From the NCBI GenBank assembly GCA_943788195.1, contig CALSPH010000001.1:123673-187672 (forward strand): a DNA stretch of 64,000 bases, given 5' to 3'. Position numbers and translations under genes: made by a program. This DNA is from an uncultured Bacteroidia bacterium. Lineage in GTDB: Bacteria; Bacteroidota; Bacteroidia; NS11-12g; UBA955. Positions 30,587 through 41,721 of this stretch are shown here, in pieces (the stretch's first letter is position 1; each line of letters begins with the position of its first letter). A model generated the notes under the pieces. The model did no database searches and was not told the origin of the DNA. It saw only the letters and a list, made by a program, of their open reading frames with translations.

Positions 30587-31423
30587 ATGAGAAGAATACT
30601 TGCATTTCTCATAGCTAAAAGAAACCTCCTTCTTTTCATCTTTTTAGAGCTTATTGCCTTAGGCTCTATATTCAGATTTCATCGATATCAGCGTTCGCTT
30701 TATTTAAATAATGCCAATGCAATGGGTGCCAGTTTAAATGCCACACAGACTAAATGGACCAATTATTTTAACTTAGAAGAGCTTAATACAAAACTGCACA
30801 AGCAAAACCAAGGCTTACTGGTAGGCAAGCAAGATACCCTTGATGAAATAATTACGGATAGCTTTGGCTGGTTCGCCAAACTTAACTTACATAATTTTGA
30901 AGTAATTGATGCCGAAATCATTTTTAACAGCACGAATCGCCCTGTAAATACTTTTGTGATTAATAAAGGCTCGCGCGATGGGATAGAAAAAGGATTAGGT
31001 GTTTCATCTACTCAAGGAATTATTGGTAAAATAATAGAGGTGAATCAAAACTATGCACTTGGATTAAGTATTCTTAATGTAAAATCGCCTGTTGTAATGC
31101 CAAAAATATCTGAGCTAACCAATAAATCTGGCTCAATCGAATGGGATGGTCTCAATCCAAAAAAAGTACGACTAAAAGGAATTCATAAGTTTGAAAATGT
31201 AGAAAAAGGGAACCATGTTGTTTCAAGCGGCTACTCGATTAATTTTCCCGAAAATATTCCCGTAGGAACTATTTCAAAATTGAATAAAACCAATGAAAGC
31301 TTTTTTCAGATTGAGGTTGATTTAGCCGCAAATTTAGCACAGGATAAGTTTGTGTATGTGTTCAAAAATCGGAATCGAAAACAAATTGATAGTCTCATTT
31401 CGAACCCCCAAATAATGCCCTAA
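30587..31423 (+). CDS. mreC: Rod shape-determining protein MreC
   Basis: VNTFVINKGSRDGIEKGLGVSSTQGIIGKI; position after mreB. Confidence 0.92.
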   Translation: MRRILAFLIAKRNLLLFIFLELIALGSIFRFHRYQRSLYLNNANAMGASLNATQTKWTNYFNLEELNTKLHKQNQGLLVGKQDTLDEIITDSFGWFAKLNLHNFEVIDAEIIFNSTNRPVNTFVINKGSRDGIEKGLGVSSTQGIIGKIIEVNQNYALGLSILNVKSPVVMPKISELTNKSGSIEWDGLNPKKVRLKGIHKFENVEKGNHVVSSGYSINFPENIPVGTISKLNKTNESFFQIEVDLAANLAQDKFVYVFKNRNRKQIDSLISNPQIMP

Positions 31424-31935
31424 TGAAAACAAGTGAAATAGTAAAATATATCCTTCTTGCTTTAGGCCTTTGCTTAATCCAATTCATTGTTTTGGATAAA
31501 CTTCAATTGAGTACTTATTTACAACCTCAAATATTGGTTCTCATCCCTTTAATTCTTCCTATACAAACCAGGCGTCCTTCTTTGTTTTTAATTGCATTTG
31601 CGATAGGCATGATTGCTGATTTTTTCCTAAACACATTTGGTCTCAACACATTTTGCATGGTTTTGGTCGCATATTTAAGAAGTTTCTGGTTACCCAAAGA
31701 GGACAACCCAAGGCCAGAATTCAATGTTGTTCCTTCTTTACAAATTGTCCTAAACCCAAAATGGATCAGTTACATTTTGATTTTAAGTGCTATTTATCAC
31801 TTCAGCTATTTCATTTTAGAATACATGGCGTTAAAATATTTCTTTAGAATTTTACTAACGGCTTTATTAAGTACTGCTTTAAGTATATTTGTTCAATGGA
31901 TTATTTATCAATTGTTTCTAAAAAATAGAATATAG
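31423..31935 (+). CDS. mreD: Rod shape-determining protein MreD
   Basis: Multi-TM small protein between mreC and mrdA. Confidence 0.85.
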   Translation: MKTSEIVKYILLALGLCLIQFIVLDKLQLSTYLQPQILVLIPLILPIQTRRPSLFLIAFAIGMIADFFLNTFGLNTFCMVLVAYLRSFWLPKEDNPRPEFNVVPSLQIVLNPKWISYILILSAIYHFSYFILEYMALKYFFRILLTALLSTALSIFVQWIIYQLFLKNRI

Positions 31936-31940
31936 CATAG

Positions 31941-33783
31941 TTGACCAGCACACGTAAATATCTTTTCTTCGGGCTTCTCATATTTGTTGGAGTGATGGTA
32001 ATCGGCAGGTTGTTTAACTTACAATTATCCAGCAATGCACATTATATCGATTCGGTAAAAAATGCTTCTTTGGAGATTACCCTTTATCCTGATCGAGGTA
32101 TCATTTATGATCGTAAAGGCAAGCTTTTGGTGTATAACGATGTGGTCTATGATTTGGCTGTAATTCGCAGTAAAATTTCTAAAACATTAGATACGGCTGC
32201 GCTATTAAAAATCATCCAATTAGATACATTAACTTTCAAGAAAAAATTAGCCAAAATCAGAAACGGCAATGTTCCCAATACCTTTTTAAAAGATCTCCCA
32301 CCAGAGATCTATATCCCGTTACAAGAAAATATATTGCGTTTCCCCCGGTTTCATTGTTGAACAAAAAACAGATCGTAGATATAAACACAATATAGGCTCC
32401 CATGTTTTGGGTTATACTGGAGAAGTAAATGATAAGGAAATAAGGAAATACGACTATTACCGCCAAGGTGAATTTATAGGTAAAACCGGGCTTGAGGGCG
32501 AGTATGAGCCCTATTTACGTGGATATAAAGGTGTAAAAGTGGTTATTCGCGATAATCGTCAAATAGAAAAAGGCAGTTTCAATGCAGGGGCTTTAGACAG
32601 CAACCCTACACCAGGAAAGCCAATCTACTCATCATTGGATTTTAACTTACAGGAAATGGCAGAAAACATGCTAGCCAATAAAATAGGGAGCATAGTTGCC
32701 ATTGAGCCCAGTTCTGGTGAGATACTGGCCTTGGCGAATAGCCCCAATTACGATTTAAATGAGATGGTTGGATCCAGTAGATCAGCGAATTATGTGAAAC
32801 TACTGAATGACCCCAACAAGCCCCTTTTTAATCGTGCCATTAAAGCCAGGTATCCTCCTGGAAGTACCTTTAAAACCATACAAGCTTTAATCGGGTTACA
32901 ACAAGATATCGTGACAGAATCCAGCACATTCCCCTGCTATGGTGGATATAAAATGGGTCGATTACGGGTTGGATGTCATTCACACCCTTCCCATTTAAAC
33001 TTACCCGAATCCATCCAGAAATCATGCAATGCTTGGTATTGCCATTTATTCAGAAACATCATTGACGATTCTACCTATAGTCGAGTAGATATTGGATACA
33101 ATATTTGGCGAAATTATTTATTGGAGTTTGGCATTGGACGAAAAACCGGAATTGACTTGCCCAACGAAGGCTCAGGCTTTGTACCCGATACTGGGTTCTT
33201 TAATCGGTATTATGGTAAAGGCCGATGGAAAAGCAGTATGATTATTTCACTGAGTATAGGACAAGGTGAAATGGGCTTAACTCCACTTCAAATTGCGAAT
33301 TTTGCTGCATGCATTGCCAATAGAGGTTATTGGATTACTCCGCATGTTGTAAAATCCATCGATGGCTTAGATACCATTCCTTCCAAATACACAGAGAAGA
33401 ACAGAACATCCATTGATCGAAAACATTATGAGACCATTATACAGGGGATGATTCGTGTGGTTGCTCCGGGAGGAACCGCCAGAGGAGCAGCGATACCTGG
33501 TTTGGAAGTGTGTGGCAAAACAGGAACATCACAAAACCCGCATGGAAAAGATCATTCAATTTTTATTGGCTTTGCCCCGCGCGATAATCCAAAAATTGCC
33601 GTTGCTTGTGTGATTGAAAATGGAGGATATGGTGCAACTTATGCTGCACCCATGGCTACCGTATTAATGGAACGTTTCTTAGCAAGTGATGATAGCACTT
33701 TTGTTTCTAAGAAGCCTATTTTATATGATCGCATGCGCAATGCAAAACTTAAAAACTTCCTTCCGGATTCGATTTCTAATTAA
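31941..33783 (+). CDS. mrdA: Penicillin-binding protein 2, apparently frameshifted at a C5 run (32342-32346)
   Basis: ORFs 31941-32360 and 32407-33783 join if one C is removed (LRFPGFIVEQKTDRRYKHNIGSHVLGYTGEV); transpeptidase motifs PPGSTFKTI, GKTGTSQNPHG. Confidence 0.88.
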
Positions 33784-35094
33784 TGCAATATAAATCATAC
33801 CATAATCAGGATAGGTCTCAATATGATATTGGCACCATATTGATTTATCTTATTCTTTGCATTGTGGGTATTTTAAACCATTTACTCCAGCGTCTTTTCA
33901 GAAAATGCGGCTTGGTTCGATTTCAAGATGCCCTATACCAAACAACTCATCTTTTTGGGAATCAGTTTGTTTATGGGTATCATTATCTTATATACCGAGT
34001 CCACCCTTTTCTTTCACCTAGGCTATGTTATATTCGGTTTGGTGATTGCTTTAACCGCGGGCACATTCCTCTTTGGTGCCACGGTAAATGGCGCTCAGGC
34101 ATGGTATAAAATTGGGGGTATTCAATTACAACCTGCAGAATTTGCAAAAATTGGAGCCGTTTTAGGCTTATCAAAATATTTAGGCTCCTATGGTGTCAGA
34201 TTAGATTCACTTAGAAATTATGGGATTGCTTTTCTATTTTTATTCATTCCAATGGGCATCGTACTCGCTCAGAATGATACTGGAAGTGCTTTGGTTTTTT
34301 TAAGCCTTATTTTAGTGTTATATCGTTTTGGATTACCCGGTTGGCTTTTGGGAATTGGAGTGAGTTACATTGTTTTATTTTCTGTGCTTATGCTCATTTC
34401 TAAAAATGAAGCCCTTCTCGGATTAAGACCAGAATATTTCTTAATTGCTGTGATCACATTAATATTTATAGTTCTAGGTGCTTTACTAGCAAGGAATAAT
34501 CGAAAGCTCATTACAGTATTAAGCATTCTGTATATAAGTTATGTCGGATTTGTAATGGTGGCCAATTTTGCTTTTAACAGTTTAAAAGGATATCAAAAAA
34601 GAAGAATTCAGTTGATTTATGGACTTATAGAAGATAGAAGAGGAACCGGGTATAACCTATTTCAAAGTAAAGTTGCCATAGGCAGCGGTCAACTTACGGG
34701 CAAAGGCTATTTGGGGGGTACACAAACAAAGCTAAATTTCGTGCCTGAGCCCAGCACAGATTTCATCTTTTGTACCCTAGCGGAGGAAACCGGTTTCATC
34801 GGATCATCCTTGTTTGTTCTGCTTTATCTCTATTTTCTATATCGCTTAGCGATAATGGCAGAAAGGCAAAACTCAAGATTTGCTAGAGCCTATGGTTATG
34901 GTGTTTTCTCTATCCTACTGTTTCACTTTATTATTAATGTTGGCATGACGATGGGCATGGTACCCACCATTGGAATACCCTTGCCTTTTATAAGCTATGG
35001 GGGCTCCTCATTATTAGCGTTTACCATTCTACTTTTCATTTTTATTAAATTAGATGCAAATAGAGGGAACGAAGTAAGTGTTGACCTTAGGTAA
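33783..35094 (+). CDS. rodA: Rod shape-determining protein RodA, apparently frameshifted near 33879
   Basis: N-terminal ORF frame (MQYKSYHNQDRSQYDIGTILIYLILCIVGILN) joins IYSSVFSENAAWFDFKMPYTKQ if one C is removed; SEDS motifs GGTQTKLNFVPEPSTDFIF, IGIPLPFISYGGSS. Confidence 0.88.
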
Positions 35095-35154
35095 AAATTC
35101 CCAATACACTAAGAGTGGTAACAAAAATTGACCTAAATTTGCCCTTCGCAAATT

Positions 35155-36378
35155 ATGAGTGCATCAAGTTTAAACGTAGAAGAATTAAAAGCCGCCCATC
35201 AAGGTAAAGACCGATTTGAAATGCCCGATTTTTATGGTATCGATGATCTCCTTTCTGAAGAACATATTTTAATCCGAAATAGTGTTCGCGATTGGGTAAA
35301 AAGAGAACTAAGCCCAGTAATCGAGAATTATGCTCAAGAAGCCGCATTTCCGCACCACCTAATTAAGGGGCTTGCAGAAATTGGCGCATTTGGACCTCAA
35401 CTTCCGGTAGAATATGGATGTGGAGGGCTTGACTACACTGCTTATGGTCTTATTATGCAAGAAATTGAACGAGGCGATTCTGGGATTCGATCCACCGCAT
35501 CTGTTCAAGGTAGTTTAGTAATGTATCCGATTTTTAAGTTTGGAACTGAAGAACAAAAACGCAAATTTCTTCCAAAATTAGCCAGTGGTGAAATGATGGG
35601 TTGTTTTGGTTTAACAGAACCCGATCATGGATCTAACCCTGCAGGAATGACCACACACTTTGTTGAAGACGGAGATGATGTGATTCTGAATGGAGCTAAG
35701 ATGTGGATTAGCAATGCTCCTTTTGCAGATGTTGCTGTTGTTTGGGCAAAAAATGAAGAAGGCAAGATTAAAGGAATCATAGTTGAGCGTGGAATGGAAG
35801 GATTTACCACACCTGAAACCCATAATAAATGGAGTTTACGCGCAAGCGCTACAGGCGAATTGGTTTTCGATAATGTGCGTGTACCGAAAAGTAATATTTT
35901 TCCAGAAGTATCTGGTCTAAAAGGCCCGTTAACCTGTTTAAATTCTGCACGATATGGAATAAGTTGGGGCGCTCTAGGTGCTGCAATGGACTGCTACGAT
36001 ACTGCATTGTGCTACTCGAAACAAAGGGTTCAGTTTGGACGTCCAATAGCTGGATTTCAACTGCAACAAAAGAAACTTGCCGAAATGGTTACTGAAATAA
36101 CAAAGGCGCAGTTATTGGTTTGGCGTTTAGGTAATTTAATGAATGAAGGTAAAGCGACTCCTGCGCAAATATCAATGGCCAAAAGGAACAACGTAGAAAT
36201 TGCATTGAATATAGCCCGTGAAGCAAGACAAATGTTAGGCGGCATGGGCATAACAGGTGAGTTTCCTATCATGCGTCACATGGCTAATTTAGAATCTGTA
36301 GTAACGTATGAAGGCACACATGATATTCACCTACTTATTTTAGGTCATGAAGTAACCGGTGAAAATGCATTCTTTTAA
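35155..36378 (+). CDS. Acyl-CoA dehydrogenase (glutaryl-CoA dehydrogenase-like)
   Basis: GCFGLTEPDHGSNPAGM, MWISNAPFADVAVVWAK, MLGGMGITGEFPIMRHMANLESVVTYEGTHDIH. Confidence 0.92.
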   Translation: MSASSLNVEELKAAHQGKDRFEMPDFYGIDDLLSEEHILIRNSVRDWVKRELSPVIENYAQEAAFPHHLIKGLAEIGAFGPQLPVEYGCGGLDYTAYGLIMQEIERGDSGIRSTASVQGSLVMYPIFKFGTEEQKRKFLPKLASGEMMGCFGLTEPDHGSNPAGMTTHFVEDGDDVILNGAKMWISNAPFADVAVVWAKNEEGKIKGIIVERGMEGFTTPETHNKWSLRASATGELVFDNVRVPKSNIFPEVSGLKGPLTCLNSARYGISWGALGAAMDCYDTALCYSKQRVQFGRPIAGFQLQQKKLAEMVTEITKAQLLVWRLGNLMNEGKATPAQISMAKRNNVEIALNIAREARQMLGGMGITGEFPIMRHMANLESVVTYEGTHDIHLLILGHEVTGENAFF

Positions 36379-37488
36379 ATGATTCGTAAGGCTCTATTAT
36401 TCATTGTTCTTTCACTTGTCAGCTTAAGTCAAGTTAAGGCAGTCTATGTTGACAAACCTGTACTAAGCCATGTCCGTATAAGTGGCCAACATGATACTTT
36501 TGGCTTCAATTTGGCCATGCATCTCCCAGACTTTATTTATGAACAAGTAAAGGCAGGCCAACTGACGCTTTGGGCCTCTCCCAAAAAAATAACCAGATTA
36601 AATTTTTCAGCACTTCAAGAGATTGAACGAAGCAGTAACACTAAATTTAAAAACTGTTCCGATGTGTTTCTTCATGAATTTTGGGATTGCAGTAAACGTA
36701 AACTCAGCTTTGTAATAGCTGGATTCTCATTTATGTATAACAGTGGTGAAGTGCGCAAACCTTACGGATTTATTGATGCCCAGGAAGCCTTCCGTTTATT
36801 AGCAAGCAACTTGATCCCTTGCAATCCAAACGCACCAGCAGATTTAACCTATTGGGAAGCCATCAACAGTAAACGCTTTAATTTTACCATTGTGCAATAC
36901 GGCAGGAAGCAGTTTGCATCCAAACCAATGGAGTCTGTTGAACTTAAGAATAAAATATTTGATGGTAAACGTAAAATGGATCCCAAAATTCCATGGCCAA
37001 ACTCAAAACTGATCATCTATGAGTTGGAAGACGATTACTTAATTGACCATGATTATTCTCAATACCTCAAGAAAGGACTGGAGAAATATTTTAATAAAAA
37101 CCGTTCTTTAATTCAATCACACGACCCTGGGAACTTTTATGACTCTGGAGATTATAAAGGCTATTTTCAGGTGACTGGTCTGCAAATTCACGAAACGTGG
37201 AGCAAAAGAGGTCCTTTATTTTTGTCTTATGTAGATAGCATGGTGGTATACATCAATAATAAAAAGATGATGGCCTTTACAGTTGAAGAAATACGCAACT
37301 TCAACATGAAGATTCGTTTCAAATCGGTCATCGATATTTTAAAAGAAAAATCATTTAAGCTCAATATAATTTCCATTAACAATGTTTTAATCGATCCTAA
37401 AAACCAAGCGCTTTATAAAAAAGGATTGGAAGAATATAAATGGACTCAAATAACAGAATATGTCAAATACGAATCAACAAAAGACTGA
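36379..37488 (+). CDS. Secreted hypothetical protein
   Basis: Signal peptide MIRKALLFIVLSLVSLSQVKA; full-length ORF; family not recognised. Confidence 0.6.
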   Translation: MIRKALLFIVLSLVSLSQVKAVYVDKPVLSHVRISGQHDTFGFNLAMHLPDFIYEQVKAGQLTLWASPKKITRLNFSALQEIERSSNTKFKNCSDVFLHEFWDCSKRKLSFVIAGFSFMYNSGEVRKPYGFIDAQEAFRLLASNLIPCNPNAPADLTYWEAINSKRFNFTIVQYGRKQFASKPMESVELKNKIFDGKRKMDPKIPWPNSKLIIYELEDDYLIDHDYSQYLKKGLEKYFNKNRSLIQSHDPGNFYDSGDYKGYFQVTGLQIHETWSKRGPLFLSYVDSMVVYINNKKMMAFTVEEIRNFNMKIRFKSVIDILKEKSFKLNIISINNVLIDPKNQALYKKGLEEYKWTQITEYVKYESTKD

Positions 37489-38866
37489 TTACCAGATTAA
37501 GTTCGGTACAGATGGATGGAGAGAAATCATTGCAGAAAACTATACCGTTGAGAATGTAAAGCGGGTAGCTGCTGCAACAGCAAAATGGCTCATTGCTCAG
37601 AAAATAATTGAGCCTAAAGTGGTGATTGGGTTTGACTGCCGTTTTGGAGGAAACATGTTTGCAAAAGCGAGCGCAGAAGTATTCAACAGTTATGGGATTC
37701 GCGTTTTTTTGAGTGAAACGTTTGTAAGCACTCCAATGGTTTCTTTATTTACGAAGCACATCGGTGCAGATTTAGGAATCGTTATTACTGCAAGTCATAA
37801 TCCACCTGCTTACAATGGATTTAAAATTAAAGGCTCTTTTGGTGGACCTGCTTTCCCTAAGGATATTGGAGAAATACAAGATTTAATCAATGATGACACG
37901 CAGGGTACCGGGTCAGCTAACACAGAAAACGCAGCCATTGAGGAACTCTATCTAAACACAGTAAGAAAAGAATTTGATATCGAAGCCATTTCGAAATTAG
38001 AATTTGCCTATGATGCCATGTATGGTGCTGGACAAAATGTTATCCGAAAGCTCTTTCCTAAAGCACACTTGCTCCATTGTACGTATAATCCTAGTTTTGA
38101 AGGCAGAGCTCCTGAACCAATTGCTAAAAATCTTCCTGAGCTGGCTTCGCTCATCAAAAACAGCGATCATATTAGCAGTGGACTTGCAACCGATGGGGAT
38201 GCAGACCGCATAGGGTTTTTTAATGAAAAAGGTGAATTTGTAGACTCGCATCACCTGATTCTTTTGCTAACTAAATATCTGGTTGAACATAAAAAATTAA
38301 CCGGTTCTATTGTTAAAAGCTTTAGTGTTTCTAACAAAATTGAAAAAATGTGCCAGCATTATGAGCTGGAAAGTTTAACGACAAAAATTGGGTTCAAATA
38401 CATTTGCGAACACATGGTGAATGGAGATGTTTTGGTGGGTGCCGAAGAAAGTGGTGGAATTGCTATAAAAGGACACATTCCTGAACGCGATGGAATTTGG
38501 ATGGCCTTAGTTATTTGGGAGTTCATGGCTAAAACGGGAAAAACGGTGAGTGAATTGGTGAATGATGTGTATGATATCACCGGCTCTTTCGCGGTTGAAC
38601 GCTATGACTTACATGTTTCTGAAGATGCCAAAGCACGTGTCATTGAACATTGTAAAACCAAGCCAGTTGAACAAATTGGCCATTATCAAATCACTCAAAA
38701 AGAAGATACCGATGGGTATAAGTTCCATACTTCCAAAGGTGAATGGGTAATGATTCGACCAAGTGGCACAGAACCCGTTTTACGCGTTTATGCAGAAGCA
38801 GCCAATCAAGAGGCTTCATTTGCATTACTGGATGCCACTTGCGCTTATTTTGATATTAAAAAGTAA
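37460..38866 (+). CDS. Phosphoglucomutase/phosphomannomutase family
   Basis: FGTDGWREIIAENY, GIVITASHNPPAYNGFKIK, ATDGDADRIGFF, MIRPSGTEPVLRVYAEA. Confidence 0.95.
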   Translation: MSNTNQQKTDYQIKFGTDGWREIIAENYTVENVKRVAAATAKWLIAQKIIEPKVVIGFDCRFGGNMFAKASAEVFNSYGIRVFLSETFVSTPMVSLFTKHIGADLGIVITASHNPPAYNGFKIKGSFGGPAFPKDIGEIQDLINDDTQGTGSANTENAAIEELYLNTVRKEFDIEAISKLEFAYDAMYGAGQNVIRKLFPKAHLLHCTYNPSFEGRAPEPIAKNLPELASLIKNSDHISSGLATDGDADRIGFFNEKGEFVDSHHLILLLTKYLVEHKKLTGSIVKSFSVSNKIEKMCQHYELESLTTKIGFKYICEHMVNGDVLVGAEESGGIAIKGHIPERDGIWMALVIWEFMAKTGKTVSELVNDVYDITGSFAVERYDLHVSEDAKARVIEHCKTKPVEQIGHYQITQKEDTDGYKFHTSKGEWVMIRPSGTEPVLRVYAEAANQEASFALLDATCAYFDIKK

Positions 38867-39764
38867 CATATTCCTTTTCTTAAGTGCAGTACTAAGCATT
38901 AATGGATATGCTGATGTAGACAGCAGTAAATTTACGAAAGGGCAAAAAGCATATGTTATCACAGCAAGTTCTGGACTTGTATTGGGACATGCCGGTTTAT
39001 ACCAATTATGGTATAAAGACTACCCACAAAGTTCTTTTCATTTCATTAATGACAACCAGCAATGGTTACAAATGGACAAATATGGTCATGGGTTTAGTGC
39101 ATATACACTGAGTGAAACTGGATATGCCACATGTAAAAGCTTGGGGTTTAGTGAAAAGCGATCCTTGATCTATGGCGGATTATTGGGCCTGGTTTTTCAA
39201 ACGCCAATAGAAGTATTTGATGGCTTTTCTAAAGAATGGGGTGCATCAGCGGGTGATTTAATTGCCAATACGGCTGGTTGGGGCTTATTTTTTGTCCAGC
39301 AAAAACGTTGGAACCAACAAATTGTGCGCTTGAAATGGTCTTATGCCCATTCAGGCTTTGCGCATTTACGGCCCAATGTTTTGGGGAATAATTGGAATGA
39401 GCGACTGTTGAAAGACTACAATGGACAAACGTATTGGTTAAGCACAAATTTGCATAGCCTATTTCCTAAAACGAAGATTCCGAGGTATTTAAACATCGCA
39501 TTGGGTTTTGGAGCTGAAGGAATGATTGGGGGAACTTCCAACTTAATTATGGATAAGAATACTGGGCTTATCCAATACGATTATCGCAACATACCACGCT
39601 ACCGTACTTATGATGTTTCGCTTGATTTGGATCTGAGCAAAATAAAAACCCAAAGTAAATTCCTTAAAGGTGCTTTCCGATATTTCAATTGGATCAAGAT
39701 TCCATTTCCTTCTTTACAATATAGTCAACCCAAGGGCTTGCGATTCACGGGGATTGGGTATTAA
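38850..39764 (+). CDS. DUF2279-like membrane-associated protein
   Basis: DKYGHGFSAYTLSETGYATCKSLGFSEKRSLIYGGLLGLVFQTPIEVFDGFSKEWGASAGDLIANTAGWGLF; start uncertain, probably a non-ATG codon overlapping the mutase stop. Confidence 0.75.
   Translation: MILKSNIFLFLSAVLSINGYADVDSSKFTKGQKAYVITASSGLVLGHAGLYQLWYKDYPQSSFHFINDNQQWLQMDKYGHGFSAYTLSETGYATCKSLGFSEKRSLIYGGLLGLVFQTPIEVFDGFSKEWGASAGDLIANTAGWGLFFVQQKRWNQQIVRLKWSYAHSGFAHLRPNVLGNNWNERLLKDYNGQTYWLSTNLHSLFPKTKIPRYLNIALGFGAEGMIGGTSNLIMDKNTGLIQYDYRNIPRYRTYDVSLDLDLSKIKTQSKFLKGAFRYFNWIKIPFPSLQYSQPKGLRFTGIGY
39657..39702 (+). repeat. Left copy of exact 46-bp direct repeat (attL-like)
   Basis: AAATTCCTTAAAGGTGCTTTCCGATATTTCAATTGGATCAAGATTC, identical to 41725-41770. 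Confidence 0.95.
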
Positions 39765-39802
39765 TCAATTAAGTTTAGAGGTTTTTCTTTCTTGAGCGCA
39801 CA

Positions 39803-40000
39803 ATGAGGATTTCATTATATGAAAAAGGAATCCGCTTGCGTAGTAGTCAAGTTTTATTAGGGCACGGTAGTAGTAAAACTACAGAGATTTATACCCATAT
39901 CAGCAACACACACATTCTAAACACACCCAGCCCAGTGGAATACTTGCCTTCACTAACTATATTTGAAGAAAGCCATAAGGAATATAAACACCACGTCTAA
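39803..40000 (+). pseudogene. Tyrosine recombinase (integrase) C-terminal remnant
   Basis: ISLYEKGIRLRSSQVLLGHGSSKTTEIYTHIS matches the XerC/D-type catalytic C-terminus with nucleophile Tyr; N-terminal domain absent. Confidence 0.85.
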
Positions 40001-40237
40001 TTTTTTGAGGCATGGAGTTTATTCTAATGTTGTAAAACATATTGAATGAAACACATTATTGTAGTCATATTCCCACACCTGATTAGCACGTAGTCAAAGC
40101 CCCATGCTATAAAAGTGTTGTTTTAAAACAGAACTTAGAAAGTATTGACTTTTGAAGAAGATAGTTTAAAACAATAAGTACACATATTACTAAAACACAA
40201 AACTAGATTAGTTATTAAAATAAAATGAGATTTAAAT

Positions 40238-41560
40238 ATGAATAAAAACAAAGGTATACCGGTAGTAGAAAAAGAAATGTTAATTCCATTTATTCTAGTA
40301 ACCTCGTTGTTTGCCTTATGGGGTTTTGCTAATGCAGTTACTGACCCCATGGTTCAAGCGTTTAAAAAAGTATTAGAATTATCAAATTCTGAAGCAGCAT
40401 GGGTTCAAATGGCATTTTATGGTGGTTATTTTTGTATGGCATTACCTGCAGCCATATTTATGCGCAAGTATTCTTATAAAGTAGGAATTCTAATTGGGTT
40501 AGGTCTTTATGCTACCGGAGCTTTATTATTTTACCCTGCAGCTACCACCGGAGAGTTTTGGTTCTTTTGCTTGGGATTATATATCCTAACTTTCGGGCTG
40601 GCTTTTCTTGAAACGGCAGCAAATCCATATGCTTTAACAATGGGAAACAAAGAAACAGCTACCCAACGTTTAAACTTAGCTCAAGCCTTTAATCCAGTAG
40701 GTTTAATAGTTGGCTTGTTCATAGCTCAGCAATTTGTTTTAAAAAATTTAAAATCAGATGACGTGGAAAACTTCAGGGCTCTAGATGAAGCTTCTAAAGT
40801 ATTAATTCGAACTTCAGATTTAATGGTTATTCGTAATCCTTATGTAATTTTAGGCTTAATTTTAATAGTAGTTTTTGTGGTTTTTCTTGTTAGTAAAATG
40901 CCACAAGGTAAAGATGAAGGGGGTATGCCCAAGATTGGAGAGTCGTTTGCAATTTTGAGCAAAAACAAAAAATATGTACTCGGTGTATTGGCACAAATTT
41001 TTCACACAGGTTGTCTTATTATGTGCTGGACATACATCTACCAGTATGCAGAAGCTATTGGAATAGATAATGTTACAGCAGGGTATTACCAGATGACAGC
41101 TTTTATTTTATTTACAATTGGCCGCGCGGTTGGAACGTATTTATTGAGATTTATTAGCTCCGGTAAACTATTGATGTACTTCGCCATATTAGGAATAATT
41201 TTCACAACAGGAGCTATTTTTATTCATGGAACTATTGGTTTATATAGTTTAGTAGGGATTTCTTTCAGCATGTCGTTAATGTTTCCAACAATTTATGGTA
41301 TGGCACTTGGTGATTTAACAGAAGAACAATCCAAGTTGGGATCAGCGGGGTTAATAATGTCTATAGTAGGAGGTGCGTTAATGCCAAAATTACAAGCACT
41401 CATTATCGATATTGGAGGCAATGGTGTTGATGACATTATTATTTTTGGCGTTCCAGAAATCAATTTTTCATTTATATTACCAATGATATGTTTTACTTAC
41501 ATAGGATGGTATGGACTAAGAGGTTATAAAAAACATGAACTTATTACAACTCTGAAATAA
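40238..41560 (+). CDS. L-fucose:H+ symporter-like MFS permease (FucP family)
   Basis: FILVTSLFALWGFANAVTDPMVQAFKKVLELSNSEAAWVQMAFYGGYFCMALPAA; LETAANPYALTMGNKETATQRLNLAQAFNPVG. Confidence 0.88.
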   Translation: MNKNKGIPVVEKEMLIPFILVTSLFALWGFANAVTDPMVQAFKKVLELSNSEAAWVQMAFYGGYFCMALPAAIFMRKYSYKVGILIGLGLYATGALLFYPAATTGEFWFFCLGLYILTFGLAFLETAANPYALTMGNKETATQRLNLAQAFNPVGLIVGLFIAQQFVLKNLKSDDVENFRALDEASKVLIRTSDLMVIRNPYVILGLILIVVFVVFLVSKMPQGKDEGGMPKIGESFAILSKNKKYVLGVLAQIFHTGCLIMCWTYIYQYAEAIGIDNVTAGYYQMTAFILFTIGRAVGTYLLRFISSGKLLMYFAILGIIFTTGAIFIHGTIGLYSLVGISFSMSLMFPTIYGMALGDLTEEQSKLGSAGLIMSIVGGALMPKLQALIIDIGGNGVDDIIIFGVPEINFSFILPMICFTYIGWYGLRGYKKHELITTLK

Positions 41561-41721
41561 AGTAGCAATAACTTTTATGAGATATTAAAAAAACGTTTTA
41601 CTACACCATGTAACAAACCAAAGCTGGAATAGTGATAAAACTGATGCGTTTCCTCCCTTAGTTAAAGTGTCAATCCTTTGGATCGACTAGCACTCAGGCA
41701 TAAAGTTGCAAGCCAACCCTA

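Noticed and set aside
33783-34109. Separate 108-aa protein upstream of rodA
   Set aside because: Its first part is the missing RodA N-terminus in another frame; the rest is out-of-frame translation.
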